A DNA stretch of 64,000 bases, taken from assembly GCF_035989305.1 (NCBI RefSeq), contig NZ_CP108514.1, positions 4,317,501 through 4,381,500 of the forward strand, written 5' to 3'. Numbering within the stretch: position 1 is the stretch's first letter; each line of letters opens with the position of its first letter. The stretch comes from Streptomyces sp. NBC_01233 (lineage in GTDB: Bacteria > Actinomycetota > Actinomycetes > Streptomycetales > Streptomycetaceae). The translations under genes were made by a program, and so were the position numbers. Positions 17,313 through 27,118 of this stretch are shown piece after piece. The notes under the pieces were generated by a model that had not been told where the DNA came from, did no database searches, and saw only the letters and a list, made by a program, of their open reading frames with translations.

Positions 17313-18995
17313 ATGTCCAGGGAGCTCCGCGAGCCCAATGAGAAGCTCGGCGCCGTCCTCGCCCTCGCGGGCATCAGCAACGCCGGGCTGGCCCGGCGGG
17401 TCAACGACCTCGGCGCACAGCGCGGCCTGACGCTTCGGTACGACAAGACGTCGGTGGCCCGGTGGGTGTCGAAGGGGATGGTGCCGCAGGGCGCCGCCCC
17501 GCATCTGATCGCGGCCGCCATCGGCGCGAAGCTGGGGCGGCCGGTGCCGCTGCACGAGATCGGGCTGGCGGACGCGGACCCCGCGCCCGAGGTCGGCCTG
17601 GCCTTCCCGCGCGACGTGGGCGCGGCGGTGCGCTCGGCCACCGACCTCTACCGGCTCGACCTCGCCGGACGGCGCGGCGGCGGCGGGATCTGGCAGTCGC
17701 TCGCGGGCTCCTTCTCGGTGGCGGCGTACGCGACGCCCGCCTCGCGTTGGCTGATATCTCCCGCCGACGGCTCGGTGACGCGGGAACCGGCGGGTACGGG
17801 CCCCGGCCCGGCGGCCCACGGCCCCGGCGCGCACGGCCCGGCGTCCCACGGCCCCGCGGCGCAGAGCCCCTTAACCGCTGCCACCCTCTCGGCTCAAGAC
17901 GTGGCGGCGCACGAGATGCCGGCGCCGGCGCACGAGGCGTCGGCACCAGGTCCCAGGCCCTCCCCGGAAGGCCGCACGACCGGACCGGCGACAGGCCCGA
18001 TGGCAGGCCCGGCGTCGGGCCCGCCGTCCACCGTTGTGCCCGCGCAGCCCGGCGCCGAAACGCCGCGCGACCACGGGCAGCGCGTGGGCCACAGCGATGT
18101 GACGAAGCTGCGCGAGGCCGCCGAGGACGCGCGCCGCTGGGACTCCAAGTACGGCGGCGGGGACTGGCGTTCGTCGATGGTGCCCGAGTGCCTGCGGGTG
18201 GACGCGGCGCCGCTGCTGCTCGGCTCGTACACCGATGAGGTGGGCCGCGCCCTGTTCGGCGCGACCGCCGAACTGACGCGGCTGGCCGGGTGGATGGCCT
18301 TCGACACCGGTCAGCAGGAGGCCGCCCAGCGCTACTACATCCAGGCGCTGCGGCTCGCCCGCGCGGCCGCGGACGTACCGCTCGGCGGCTACGTGCTGGC
18401 CTCGATGTCCTTGCAGGCGACCTACCGGGACTTCCCGGACGAGGGCGTGGACCTCGCGCAGGCGGCCGTCGAGCGCAACCGCGGCCTGGCCACCGCCCGC
18501 ACCATGAGCTTCTTCCGGCTGGTCGAGGCGCGGGCGCACGCGAAGGCGGGCGATTCGGCGGCCGCCGGAGCGGCGCTGCGGGCGGCGGAGGGCTGGCTGG
18601 AGCGGGCGCGGGAGGGCGATCCGGATCCGACCTGGCTTGGTTTCTACTCGTACGACCGTTTCGCGGCGGATGCGGCAGAATGCTACCGGGACCTCAAACT
18701 CCCCCGTCAGGTACGGCGCTTCACCGAGCAGGCGCTGTCCCGGCCCACCGAGGAGTACGTACGCTCGCACGGGCTGCGGCTGGTGGTGAGCGCGGTCGCC
18801 GAACTGGAGTCGGGCAATCTCGACGCGGCGTGCGCGGCGGGCACCCGGGCGGTGGAGGTGGCGGGCAGGATCTCCTCGGCGCGGACGACCGAATACGTAC
18901 GGGACCTGCTGCACCGGCTGGAACCGTACGGGGACGAGCCGCGCGTCGCGGAGCTGCGCGAGCGGGCCCGGCCGCTGCTGGTGACGCCGGCGTAG
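17313..18995 (+). CDS. HTH/TPR regulator of the NsdA / ORF1590 type
   Basis: 560 residues. The first ~90 residues form a DNA-binding-like region ([36 protein letters not shown]). A variable Pro/Gly/Ala-rich linker runs from about 160 to 270, and helical TPR-like repeats follow from about 290 to the end ([40 protein letters not shown]). Streptomyces carry several paralogues of this family, including the antibiotic and sporulation repressor NsdA and the S. griseus sporulation protein ORF1590; I cannot tell which is closest. The ATG at 17313 has GAGGGG six bases upstream. The open frame extends further but lacks a better start. Confidence 0.72.
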   Translation: MSRELREPNEKLGAVLALAGISNAGLARRVNDLGAQRGLTLRYDKTSVARWVSKGMVPQGAAPHLIAAAIGAKLGRPVPLHEIGLADADPAPEVGLAFPRDVGAAVRSATDLYRLDLAGRRGGGGIWQSLAGSFSVAAYATPASRWLISPADGSVTREPAGTGPGPAAHGPGAHGPASHGPAAQSPLTAATLSAQDVAAHEMPAPAHEASAPGPRPSPEGRTTGPATGPMAGPASGPPSTVVPAQPGAETPRDHGQRVGHSDVTKLREAAEDARRWDSKYGGGDWRSSMVPECLRVDAAPLLLGSYTDEVGRALFGATAELTRLAGWMAFDTGQQEAAQRYYIQALRLARAAADVPLGGYVLASMSLQATYRDFPDEGVDLAQAAVERNRGLATARTMSFFRLVEARAHAKAGDSAAAGAALRAAEGWLERAREGDPDPTWLGFYSYDRFAADAAECYRDLKLPRQVRRFTEQALSRPTEEYVRSHGLRLVVSAVAELESGNLDAACAAGTRAVEVAGRISSARTTEYVRDLLHRLEPYGDEPRVAELRERARPLLVTPA

Positions 18996-19080
18996 GACCT
19001 GATCCGGAAGGCGGGCCCGGGACCCGCGTGGCCTCGTTGTCGGTGCCGGGGTGCAGTATGCAGGGGTGGGAGGTGTCAGC

Positions 19081-20289
19081 GTGGGCGGCGGCGTGGGCGT
19101 GGACTGCGATGTGCTGGTGATCGGCGGCGGGATCGTCGGCCTGTCGACGGCGCACGCCTTGTCGAGCCTGGCTCCGGGGACCAAGGTGGTCGTCCTGGAG
19201 AAGGAACCGGGCCCGGCCCGGCACCAGACCGGCCGCAACAGCGGCGTGATCCACAGCGGGATCTACTACCGCCCGGGATCGCTGAAGGCTCGCTTCGCGG
19301 TGAGCGGCGCCGCCGAGATGGTCAAGTTCTGTGCGGAGCACGGGATTCCGCACGAGGTGACGGGCAAGCTGATCGTCGCCACGGAGCGGGAGGAGCTGCC
19401 GCGGCTGCACGCCCTGGTCCAGCGCGGCCGGGAGAACGGCATCCCGGTGCGCGAGCTGGGCCCGGCGCAGATCACCGAGTACGAGCCGGAGGTCCGGGGC
19501 CTGGCCGCGATCCACGTCGGCAGCACCGGGATCGTCGACTACGGCCGGGTGAGCGCCCAGCTGGCGGAGTCCTCGGGCACGGAGATCGTCTACGGCGGCG
19601 CGGTCGACCTGATCTCCCGCCGCGCGTCGGCCGTCGCGGTCCGCACCACGTCGGGGCTGGTGGTCCGGGCGCGGGTGCTGGTGAACTGCGCGGGTCTGCA
19701 GTGCGACCGGATCGCCCGCCTGGCCGGGGACGATCCGGGCATGCGGATCATCCCCTTCCGGGGCGAGTACTACGACCTGGCCCGTCCGGACCTCGTCCGC
19801 GGGCTGGTCTACCCGGTGCCCGACCCTGCGTTCCCCTTCCTCGGGGTCCACCTCACCCGCGGCATCGGCGGCGGGGTCCACGTCGGGCCCAATGCCGTGC
19901 CCGCACTGGCCCGCGAGGGCTACGACTGGTCGACGGTGCGGCCCCGCGACATCGCGGACGAGCTCGCCTGGCCGGGATCCTGGCGGATGGCCGCACGGCA
20001 CTGGCGGTACGGCACGGGCGAGATCCATCGCTCGCTGTCGAAGCAGGCCTTCACCCGGGCGGTACGGCGCCTGCTGCCGGCCGTCACCGCGGCGGACCTC
20101 CGGCCGGCGGCGGCCGGGGTCCGGGCGCAGGCCGTCCTGCGGGACGGGACGCTGGTGGACGACTTCCTGATCCGCGACGCCCCGCGGACGGTCCACGTGC
20201 TGAACGCGCCCTCGCCCACGGCCACCGCTTCGCTGCCGATCGGCCGGGAGATCGCCTCCCGAGCCCTTCGAACCCTCGGCTCGACCTGA
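19081..20289 (+). CDS. lhgO: L-2-hydroxyglutarate oxidase
   Basis: An FAD-dependent DAO-superfamily oxidoreductase that oxidises L-2-hydroxyglutarate to 2-oxoglutarate, a metabolite-repair reaction. The FAD motif VIGGGIVGLSTAHALS lies near the N-terminus, followed by the family signature RHQTGRNSGVIHSGIYY. The substrate-pocket region FPFLGVHLTRGIGGGVHVGP and the C-terminal NAPSPTATASLPIG are also characteristic. The length (about 402 residues) is normal. The GTG at 19081 follows GGAGGT by six bases, a better start than the upstream ATG at 19051. Confidence 0.9.
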   Translation: MGGGVGVDCDVLVIGGGIVGLSTAHALSSLAPGTKVVVLEKEPGPARHQTGRNSGVIHSGIYYRPGSLKARFAVSGAAEMVKFCAEHGIPHEVTGKLIVATEREELPRLHALVQRGRENGIPVRELGPAQITEYEPEVRGLAAIHVGSTGIVDYGRVSAQLAESSGTEIVYGGAVDLISRRASAVAVRTTSGLVVRARVLVNCAGLQCDRIARLAGDDPGMRIIPFRGEYYDLARPDLVRGLVYPVPDPAFPFLGVHLTRGIGGGVHVGPNAVPALAREGYDWSTVRPRDIADELAWPGSWRMAARHWRYGTGEIHRSLSKQAFTRAVRRLLPAVTAADLRPAAAGVRAQAVLRDGTLVDDFLIRDAPRTVHVLNAPSPTATASLPIGREIASRALRTLGST

Positions 20290-20507
20290 GCGGTGCCGAA
20301 GCCCGGGCCGGCGGCTGCCAACGTCCCGCTGCGCGGAGCCCGTCCCCGCCCCGCCCCGCCCTTTCCCCGTTTCCCCGTTTCTCTGGGGCTCCGCCCCAGG
20401 ACCCCGTACGTGCGCTCCGCGCCCGTGCCCTCGAACGCCGGGCGGCCCGGATTGGCCCGGTGCTCGCGCGGCAGCGCATCGGGCCCCCGTCGTAGAATCA
20501 CGGAATT

Positions 20508-21320
20508 GTGTCTGAGTCCCTGAACCCCCAGCCGCCCAGCCTCCCGGACGCCGCGCCGGAGGCGAGTTCGTACGTACCGCCCAAGTGGCGGACCGAGCCC
20601 CGCTTCCCCGACGGGCCCTCGCCGGATCCGGCCGGCTCGCACCACGAGCGGCGGATCCGGAGCTTCCAGCCCCGGCGCAGCCGGGTCACCACCGGTCAGG
20701 GCGAGGCCCTGAAGCGCCTCTGGGGCACCTGGGGCCTGGACATCGACGGCCACGAGGTCATCGACCTGAAGGCGATGTTCGACGGCCTCCCCGTCGTCCT
20801 GGAGATCGGCTTCGGCATGGGCGAGGCCACCGCGCAGATGGCCGCCGAAGACCCCGGCACCGGGATCCTCGCCGCCGACGTGCACACCCCCGGGCAGGGC
20901 AACCTCCTCGCCCTCGCCGAGCGGGGCGGGCTCAGCAACGTCCGCGTGGCCAACGGCGACGCGATCATCCTGCTCCGCGAGATGCTGCCGCCCGACTCCC
21001 TCGACGGGATCCGCGTGTACTTCCCGGACCCCTGGCCCAAGGCGCGCCACCACAAGCGCCGGCTGATCCAGCCCGAGTTCCTCACGCTGGCCGCCACCCG
21101 CCTGGCCCCCGGGGCCGTGCTGCACTGCGCGACCGACTGGGAGCCGTACGCCGAGCAGATGCTCGAAGTCCTCAGCGCGCACCCGGACTTCGAGAACACG
21201 CAGGCCGACGGCGGCTACTCCCCGCGCCCCGCGTTCCGGCCGCTCACGCGCTTCGAGGGCCAGGGACTCGACAAGGGCCACGTCGTACACGACTTGCTCT
21301 TCCGTCGCAGGGAGAACTGA
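20508..21320 (+). CDS. trmB: tRNA (guanine-N7)-methyltransferase
   Basis: SAM-dependent enzyme that makes m7G46 in tRNA. It has the SAM-binding LEIGFGMGE near residue 100 and the family signature YFPDPWPKARHHKRRL. An N-terminal proline-rich extension of about 50 residues is common in actinomycetes. The start is GTG. It is followed 43 bases later by the PrsW-like gene, possibly co-transcribed. Confidence 0.95.
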   Translation: MSESLNPQPPSLPDAAPEASSYVPPKWRTEPRFPDGPSPDPAGSHHERRIRSFQPRRSRVTTGQGEALKRLWGTWGLDIDGHEVIDLKAMFDGLPVVLEIGFGMGEATAQMAAEDPGTGILAADVHTPGQGNLLALAERGGLSNVRVANGDAIILLREMLPPDSLDGIRVYFPDPWPKARHHKRRLIQPEFLTLAATRLAPGAVLHCATDWEPYAEQMLEVLSAHPDFENTQADGGYSPRPAFRPLTRFEGQGLDKGHVVHDLLFRRREN

Positions 21321-21363
21321 CAACGTCACCGCGCGTGTCAGAGCGGCTCGCTAGGGTCATGGT

Positions 21364-22731
21364 GTGTTCCGAGCGCTCCGCCCTGTGCTCACACGTCCGT
21401 CGGGCACGGTCCGCACGTGCGTGCTCCTCGCCCTGCTCGCCGTCACCGGCATCGCGATCCTCGAACTCGTGCGGGAGCAGACCGGCACCCCCGGCTTCCT
21501 CGTCGGTCTCGGCCTGGCCCTGTTACCGGTGCCGCCGCTCATGGCGGCCTTCCGGTGGCTCGGCCGGGCCGCGCCCGCGCCCTGGCCGCAGCTGCTGTTC
21601 TGTTTCGGCTGGGGTGCCTGCGCCGCGGCGCTGATCGCGATACTGGCCAACAACTTCGCCACCGAGTGGATAGCCGCGGCCACCGCCGACTCCTCCGACG
21701 CCGATCACCTGGGCTCGGTGGCCGTCGCCCCGGTGGTGGAGGAGAGCGCCAAGGCCGCCGCCCTGCTGCTGGTGTTCCTGTTCCGCAGACGCCATTTCAC
21801 CGGTCCCGCCGACGGTTTCGTCGTGGCCGGATTCACCGCCACCGGCTTCGCCTTCACCGAGAACATCCTCTACCTCGGCAACGCCTACGGTGAGGACCTC
21901 GCCGAGGGCTCCGGCGTGCTGGAGTCGGTGACGGCGGCGACCTTCTTCGTCCGGATAGTGCTGTCGCCGTTCGCGCACCCGCTGTTCACGGTGCTCACCG
22001 GGCTCGGTTTCGGCGCGGCCGCGCTCAGCGTGCGCCGTTCCCGCAGGATCTGTCTGCCGCTGCTCGGCCTGGCGCCGGCCATGGGCATGCACGCGCTGTG
22101 GAACGGCTCCTCGCGGTTCGGGGAGCACGGCTTCTACACGGTCTACGCCTTCGTGATGGTCCCTGCGTTCGGGCTGCTCGTGTGGCTGGCGGTGCGGATA
22201 CGGCGCGGCCGGCTGCAGGTCGTGTCCGGGGAGCTGGCGGTGTACGCGGCCGCCGGCTGGATCGGCCCCGCCGAGGTGCCGGCGCTGGCTTCGATGCCGG
22301 CCCGGTCACTGGCCCGCGCCCTGGCCCGGCGCGACGGGGGCCGGGCCGCCGGACGCGCGGTCGCCCGGTACGCGGCGGACGCGGCCGCCCTGGCCCTGCT
22401 GCGGAACCGGGCGCGCCGGGGCGGCCCGGTGTGGGAGCCGGACTTCGCCGGCCGGGAACGGGAGTTGCTGCACCGGCTCTGGCAGCGCCGTGCGGTGGCG
22501 GGCCCGGCGCTGGCCCGGGCGGCGGTCATGGAGGAGCTGCTTCCGCCGCGGTTCGACCCCGTGCGGGCCCCCTTGGCCGTCCCCGCCCCCGAGGCCGCGC
22601 TGTCCGCCGTGACCGTGCCGCGGCGGGCGGAGCCGGACCTCAGACGTTCAGGCCCTTGGACTCCAGCCACGCCAGCGGGTCCATCGTCGAACCGCCCTTG
22701 CGTACTTCCAGGTGGAGATGAGGTCCGGTGA
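21364..22731 (+). CDS. PrsW-family intramembrane metalloprotease
   Basis: 455 residues with about eight hydrophobic segments in the first 280. The PrsW motifs are present: VVEESAK (double Glu), FAFTENILYL, FAHPLFTVLTG and MGMHALWNGS. PrsW proteases cleave anti-sigma factors or other membrane substrates by site-1 proteolysis. A cytoplasmic, basic C-terminal region of about 170 residues follows the membrane domain. The last 92 bases overlap the convergent M23 peptidase gene, so the true stop could be earlier in other strains. Confidence 0.88.
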   Translation: MFRALRPVLTRPSGTVRTCVLLALLAVTGIAILELVREQTGTPGFLVGLGLALLPVPPLMAAFRWLGRAAPAPWPQLLFCFGWGACAAALIAILANNFATEWIAAATADSSDADHLGSVAVAPVVEESAKAAALLLVFLFRRRHFTGPADGFVVAGFTATGFAFTENILYLGNAYGEDLAEGSGVLESVTAATFFVRIVLSPFAHPLFTVLTGLGFGAAALSVRRSRRICLPLLGLAPAMGMHALWNGSSRFGEHGFYTVYAFVMVPAFGLLVWLAVRIRRGRLQVVSGELAVYAAAGWIGPAEVPALASMPARSLARALARRDGGRAAGRAVARYAADAAALALLRNRARRGGPVWEPDFAGRERELLHRLWQRRAVAGPALARAAVMEELLPPRFDPVRAPLAVPAPEAALSAVTVPRRAEPDLRRSGPWTPATPAGPSSNRPCVLPGGDEVR

Positions 22732-23677
22732 CGTTCCCGGTGGCGCCGACGCGGCCGATGGTCTCGCCGGCGCCGACCGTGCCCGAGGTCACGGACATCG
22801 AGGAGAGGTGGCAGTACCAGATCTCCGTGCCGTCCTCGAGCTGCAGCACGATCCGGTAGCCGTACGCGCCGGACCAGCCGGCCGAGGTGATCTTTCCGGC
22901 GGCCACCGCCTTGGCCGGGGTGCCGGTCGGGGCCGCGAAGTCGAGGCCGGTGTGGTAGCCGGAGGACCACATGGAGCCGGAGACCCCGTAGTGCGAGGTG
23001 AGGGTGTAGGCGGAGGTCGGCAGGGAGTAGCCGCCGGCCGCCTTGGCGCGTTCCTGCTCGGCCTGGGCCTCGGCCGCCTTCCTCGCGGCCTCGGCCTCTT
23101 CCGCGGCCTTCGCCTCGGCCTGCGCCTTCGCCTCCTCGGCCGCCCGACGGGCCTCCTCCAGACTGTCCTTGGCCTCCTGGGCGGCAGCCTCCTGCGCGGC
23201 GCGCTCGGCGTCCGCCCGGACCTTCGCCTCGGCGGCGTCCTTCTGGGACTCGGCCTGCTGGAGGATGCGGTTGCGCAGCACCTCGCCGGCGTCGGCCGTG
23301 CCGCGGTCGCTCTGCTGCGCGATGATCCCCGTCCGCGCGGCCGCCTGGGCCGCCGACCCGGAACCGCCGTCCGACTGCCGGGAGTCGCCGCCGGGCATGA
23401 GGTCGGGCAGATCAGGCAGATCGGGCATCGACGGCATGGATATCGCGACCTGGGGCCGGTCCTGCGCATGGGCGATGCCGCCGGCGCCGACCGCCGCGAT
23501 GACACCGACGCCGAGCACCGTGGAGCTGCGCGCAAGTCCCCCGCGCGGCTTGGCGACCCGGTGCTTGCCGCGGACCGGACGGACCGAGTCCTCGGTGGGG
23601 TTCCACTCGCCCCAGGCACCCGCGGTGGGCGGCTCCTGGATCTCGGTGCCTTCAGGAGCAGGCAAGTTGGAGGCCAC
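22640..23677 (-). CDS. Secreted M23-family peptidoglycan endopeptidase
   Basis: A LytM/M23 peptidase, about 345 residues. A basic N-terminal region is followed by a hydrophobic segment (SSTVLGVGVIAAVGAGGIAHA), serving as signal peptide or anchor. An Ala/Glu-rich coiled coil spans about 140-225, and the catalytic domain runs from about 235 to the end with YHTGLDFAAP (His and Asp zinc ligands) and GPHLHLEVR (HxH). It should cut peptide cross-bridges in the cell wall. I chose the GTG at 23677 after GAGGAG; the frame is open to 23710. I looked for a c-di-AMP (ydaO-type) riboswitch upstream, as seen before some Streptomyces wall hydrolases, and could not support one. Confidence 0.9.
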   Translation of the reverse strand: MASNLPAPEGTEIQEPPTAGAWGEWNPTEDSVRPVRGKHRVAKPRGGLARSSTVLGVGVIAAVGAGGIAHAQDRPQVAISMPSMPDLPDLPDLMPGGDSRQSDGGSGSAAQAAARTGIIAQQSDRGTADAGEVLRNRILQQAESQKDAAEAKVRADAERAAQEAAAQEAKDSLEEARRAAEEAKAQAEAKAAEEAEAARKAAEAQAEQERAKAAGGYSLPTSAYTLTSHYGVSGSMWSSGYHTGLDFAAPTGTPAKAVAAGKITSAGWSGAYGYRIVLQLEDGTEIWYCHLSSMSVTSGTVGAGETIGRVGATGNVTGPHLHLEVRKGGSTMDPLAWLESKGLNV

Positions 23678-23880
23678 CGGGGCACACTCCTCATTGACGC
23701 GCACGCACACGGCGCCGTCTCTTGCGACGGCTGGGACGACCGCGCTGCGTTATCGAAAGGTAATAGACGCAGGGGAGTGATTCCAAGCTGTTGCGCTTGA
23801 TCGTTCGCACCAATCAGATACGCAATGGCTGGCTCTCGCCAGGCCCTTTCACCACAGACGCTGACCAATTCGGGCAAAAA

Positions 23881-24500
23881 TCAAGTGACTACCTCACCTC
23901 TTCGGCCACGCCAGGAACGTGAGGCCTTGTCAATAAACTTGCGGAGAGCACCACTTCGAACACGCTGCGTCACACGTCGTCGCCCCGGCGTACCACCGGC
24001 ACGGTCGGCCGCCGCCCCCAGCCCCTTGCCCCGTACGTCGCCCACGGCCAGCCGCACTCCGTACGGGGTGTCCTGGACGGCGTACAGGTCCCCGCCGACG
24101 AAGGCGTCGGCCTGCGCGGCCTCGTACCAGGCGGATACGTGCAGCCCGCCGATGCGTTCGGCAGGCTTCGGCGGCACCGCCCGTTGCGCGGCCTCTGCTA
24201 TCCCGCGTGCGGAGGCGAGCTGCTCGCCGCTGCGCCGCACGACCCGGTTGACCAGGAGCGCCAGCCCGGACACGGTCACGACGGTGGCCGGCTCGGTCAG
24301 TGCCCCGACCTTCCGGCCGGTGCCGTTGGAGAGCTGCAGCAGGAACACCGCGAGCGAGGCCAGGAGGCCGGTCAGCACCGCGACCCGGAACGTGTACAGC
24401 GGGGCGGCGATCAGCGGGGCCGCGGAGAAGAAGGGGGATCCGGTGAAGCTGGGCGGGGTCAGGAAGTTGAAGACCAGTCCGAAAATGCCGCCGCCAGGTC
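23881..24500 (-). pseudogene. Remnant of a membrane PP2C/SpoIIE-type phosphatase
   Basis: The minus-strand frame encodes two hydrophobic segments and then the beginning of a SpoIIE phosphatase domain (SAWYEAAQADAFVGGDLYAV, LAVGDVRGKGLGA). After that the similarity ends, and no catalytic C-terminal half is found. The open frame upstream runs back into the tRNA gene and has no credible start. Both ends are therefore missing, and I read it as a decayed gene. It could still encode a short membrane protein, but I consider that unlikely. Confidence 0.6.
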
Positions 24501-24564
24501 GCCGTACGGCGACCTGGCGGCGGCCGTACGGGTGGCGACGCGCGAGACGCCGGACGGGAACACG

Positions 24565-24602
24565 ACGAAGGCCCGGCTCCCCAAGGGGAACCGGGCCTTC
24601 GT
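24565..24602. terminator. Terminator after the initiator tRNA
   Basis: A 12-bp stem (ACGAAGGCCCGG with its complement) is extended inward by CTCCCC/GGGGA. It lies directly downstream of the minus-strand tRNA. Confidence 0.75.
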
Positions 24603-24606
24603 ACTG

Positions 24607-24682
<76 letters not shown>

Positions 24683-25016
24683 TCGGTAAACACAACTCTA
24701 CGCCATCCGGGGGGAGCCCTCCGCCAATTAACGCCCAACCCCTCCTGGAATCGACATCACTGCAGGTCAGAGCCCTGAAACCGACCCAAGACCGGTCCGC
24801 GAACGGGCACGGACGGGCACGGACGGGCACCCCGCGAACGAAGATCATCTCTGTTGCGCGCCGGTGACACTTCGCGGATCGTTCCGGGATCGGGCACGGG
24901 CGATGATTCACCTGTCGCCAGGGCCAGGGGGAACAAGAACCGGCCGGGCGACGACCACCACACCCACCGGCTCGGCCCTCTGCCGATGCCCCTGTGATTC
25001 CCGGGGGGAGTCCACC
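24683..25016 (+). other. Intergenic region upstream of the LAxTG surface protein gene
   Basis: 334 bases without a gene. It contains three near-identical tandem 10-mers (GGACGGGCAC type, 24801-24830). The ribosome binding site GGGGGGAG for the next gene is at 25002-25009. No promoter can be assigned with confidence. Confidence 0.45.
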
Positions 25017-26288
25017 ATGTCCGTTCGCACCGCAGCCGCCATCGCAGTCGTCGCCGGCGTTGTCACCACTCTGCTGCCGTTCTCGGCCACCGCCGCGTCC
25101 GCCGCACCCGCCACCGACGACCACGCCGTGCTGCGTACGGAGATGGGCGCTCCCGTCCCGAGCGGCCCGCTGACCCGCGGCGGCGCCACCGAGTCCTTCG
25201 ACCTGACGGTGAAGAACCCGACCGGCAAGGCCGTCACGTACAACCCGTGGATGCTCGTGGACCCGACCGGCCCGAGCCGGCTGCAGGAGGGCGACGTCCT
25301 CTTCAAGGTCGAGGCGGTGGACGCCCCGGCGACCAAGTCCTCGATCGGCCGGCAGGACGGCGAGTGGCAGGGCACCTTCTTCCCCGCCTCCGGCGAGCCG
25401 GGCAGCGAGAAGGGCGGCTTCGACATCCCCGCCAACGGCAAGATGACCTGGAAGGTCACCATCGGCCTCGGCGCGAACTACCCGACCAACGACGGGGACT
25501 TCAGCCTCAGCGCCTCCAGCTACAACAACGCGGTGGCTCCCGGCGGCGCGGACTCCCACACCATCAAGGTCGACCCGCAGGTCAAGACCGGCGAGCTGAA
25601 GACCTGGTTCAAGCAGATCAGTTCCGGCAAGGACGGCCAGGAGCAGCGCGCGTACCTGGACCTGAACTACCAGGCCACCGGCGACGGCACCTTCGGCACC
25701 GCCCTCGCGACCAGCCTGAGCCTGTCCCACCCGGGCGAGCAGGAGGCCGACTTCCACGTGCAGGCCCTGTTCGACGGCCGCTGGCAGGATCTGAAGGTCG
25801 AGGACAGCCGCTACGAGCTGCCGCAGATCCCCAAGGGCTTCGGCGCCGCCGACGGCGTCCGCACCCTGCCGCTGCGGGTCAGCCTGGGCAACCACACCAA
25901 GCTGACGAAGAAGACCACGATCACGATGGAGGCCGAGGTCCGCCAGGCCGTGGGCAACTCCTACGCGCTCAAGACCAGCTCCGTGCAGTTCCCGCTCGTC
26001 CCGTTCGCGGAGACGGCGCCCACCGACACCCCGTCGACCACCCCGTCCACCACCCCGTCCACCGCCCCGTCCACCGTTCCCTCGGTGCAGCCGGCCGTCG
26101 CCACCTCCACCGGCAAGACCAACGTGACGACCACGGGCACGACCACAGCCACGGCCACGGCCACCGGCTCCCTCGCCAACACCGGCGCCGGCTCCTCCAC
26201 CGGCCTGTACGCCGGCCTCGCCGCCGCCCTGGTCGTGCTCGGCACGGCCGCCGCCTGGCTCGGTCGCCGCCGCGGCCTCTCCGCCTGA
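25017..26288 (+). CDS. Secreted surface protein with LAxTG-type sortase signal
   Basis: 423 residues. A signal peptide occupies residues 1-30 (MSVRTAAAIAVVAGVV ... ASAAPA). A beta-rich extracellular domain runs to about 340 and has no Cys. A Thr/Ser/Pro stalk (TPSTTPSTTPST repeats, then TTTATATAT) follows. The C-terminus carries LANTG, a hydrophobic helix and an RRR tail, the arrangement recognised by Streptomyces class E sortases for attachment to the wall. The ATG at 25017 follows GGGGGGAG. The binding function of the N-terminal domain is unknown. A strong terminator follows immediately. Confidence 0.88.
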   Translation: MSVRTAAAIAVVAGVVTTLLPFSATAASAAPATDDHAVLRTEMGAPVPSGPLTRGGATESFDLTVKNPTGKAVTYNPWMLVDPTGPSRLQEGDVLFKVEAVDAPATKSSIGRQDGEWQGTFFPASGEPGSEKGGFDIPANGKMTWKVTIGLGANYPTNDGDFSLSASSYNNAVAPGGADSHTIKVDPQVKTGELKTWFKQISSGKDGQEQRAYLDLNYQATGDGTFGTALATSLSLSHPGEQEADFHVQALFDGRWQDLKVEDSRYELPQIPKGFGAADGVRTLPLRVSLGNHTKLTKKTTITMEAEVRQAVGNSYALKTSSVQFPLVPFAETAPTDTPSTTPSTTPSTAPSTVPSVQPAVATSTGKTNVTTTGTTTATATATGSLANTGAGSSTGLYAGLAAALVVLGTAAAWLGRRRGLSA

Positions 26289-26306
26289 TCCACACCCCGT
26301 ACGCAC

Positions 26307-26341
26307 AAGCGCCCCGCCCGGTCCGACCGGGCGGGGCGCTT
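26307..26341. terminator. Terminator after the surface protein gene
   Basis: A perfect 16-bp GC-rich stem (26307-26322 with 26326-26341) with a three-base loop lies between convergent genes. Confidence 0.85.
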
Positions 26342-26371
26342 CGCGTTGGGGGCGGCGGCGGGGGCGGGCGG

Positions 26372-26887
26372 TCAGCCGTCGGCCGGCGTGCGCCGGCGGG
26401 TCAGCACGTGGGTGGTGGAGCCGTCGTCCTCCCGGACGTCCCGGACGTGCGTGAAGCCGATGCGGTTCAGCAGGCTCAGGGAGGCCGTGTTGGCGGCGGC
26501 CACGGTGGCGTGCACCTCGGCCAGACCGAGGGTGGCGAAGGCGTAGGCGACGATCGCCTCCGCGATCTCGGTGCCGAGGCCCGCTCCCCAGGCCGCCGGG
26601 GCCAGGGCGTAGATGATCTCGTGGCCGTCGACCTCGTCGGTCCGCTTGATCTCGGCGTGCCCGATCAGCTCGCCACCGCGCCGCACGGCCCAGACGTCGA
26701 AGAGGTCCTCGGCGTAGACCTTCGTGAAGACCCGCCCGAACAGGGCCCGGTCCTCGGCCTCCGTGCCGGGGCCGTCCCCCATCCACCGGGACACCCGGGT
26801 GTCCTGGAAGAGGGCCACGAAGCCTTCCTCGTCCTCGGGAACGTACGGGTCGAGGAGCAGGCGTCCGGTGCGCAGAACTGGAGTCAC
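26372..26887 (-). CDS. GNAT acetyltransferase, RimJ/RimL type
   Basis: 171 residues with the fold of the RimJ/RimL acetyltransferase group: TGRLLLDPYVPEDEEGF at the N-terminus, the acetyl-CoA loop APAAWGAGLGTEIAEAIVAY and the C-terminal SLSLLNRIGFTHV. It would transfer acetyl from acetyl-CoA to an amine, either a protein N-terminus or a small molecule; the substrate is unknown. It is the last core-like gene before the tRNA-Lys island. Confidence 0.88.
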   Translation of the reverse strand: MTPVLRTGRLLLDPYVPEDEEGFVALFQDTRVSRWMGDGPGTEAEDRALFGRVFTKVYAEDLFDVWAVRRGGELIGHAEIKRTDEVDGHEIIYALAPAAWGAGLGTEIAEAIVAYAFATLGLAEVHATVAAANTASLSLLNRIGFTHVRDVREDDGSTTHVLTRRRTPADG

Positions 26888-26987
26888 GCGCGGCGACGCT
26901 ACCCGCTCGGACCGGGAGGTTCACCTGGTTATCCGGCCCGCCCCGGGAATGACGGACCGTCCGTTCGCGCAGGCCCCCGGAAACAAC

Positions 26988-27025
26988 CGAGCGCCCCCTC
27001 CCGTCGGAACGGTAAGGGGCGCTCG
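26988..27025 (-). terminator. Terminator beside the leftmost tRNA-Lys remnant
   Basis: The stem CGAGCGCCCC pairs with its complement at 27016-27025. It occupies the same position relative to the tRNA 3' fragment as the GCGCCCC-type terminators at 36674 and 48792, so all three descend from the tRNA-Lys downstream region. Confidence 0.65.
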
Positions 27026-27054
27026 GCGCCGGACAGGAGGCTTCGCCCCCCACC

Positions 27055-27089
27055 CGCGAGCGGTAGGCCATGTCGGACTCGAACCGACA
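27055..27089 (-). repeat. Displaced 3' fragment of tRNA-Lys (outermost attachment-site remnant)
   Basis: 35 bases are identical to the first 35 bases of the 53-bp repeats at 36741 and 48857, covering the T arm and acceptor end of tRNA-Lys. After GAACCGACA the sequence diverges. This is what remains of an original chromosomal or earlier element end after integration into the tRNA gene. Confidence 0.8.
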
Positions 27090-27118
27090 CGATCAGCACG
27101 TGGGCGCTGCCCCTCAGC

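Noticed and set aside
14446..18995. A lasso-peptide cluster around the asparagine-synthase-like protein
   Set aside because: No precursor with a leader, no RRE/PqqD-like protein and no transglutaminase-like leader peptidase occur nearby.
23678..23880. c-di-AMP (ydaO-type) riboswitch before the M23 peptidase gene
   Set aside because: I could not match the conserved core or pair the expected helices, although such switches precede some Streptomyces wall hydrolases.
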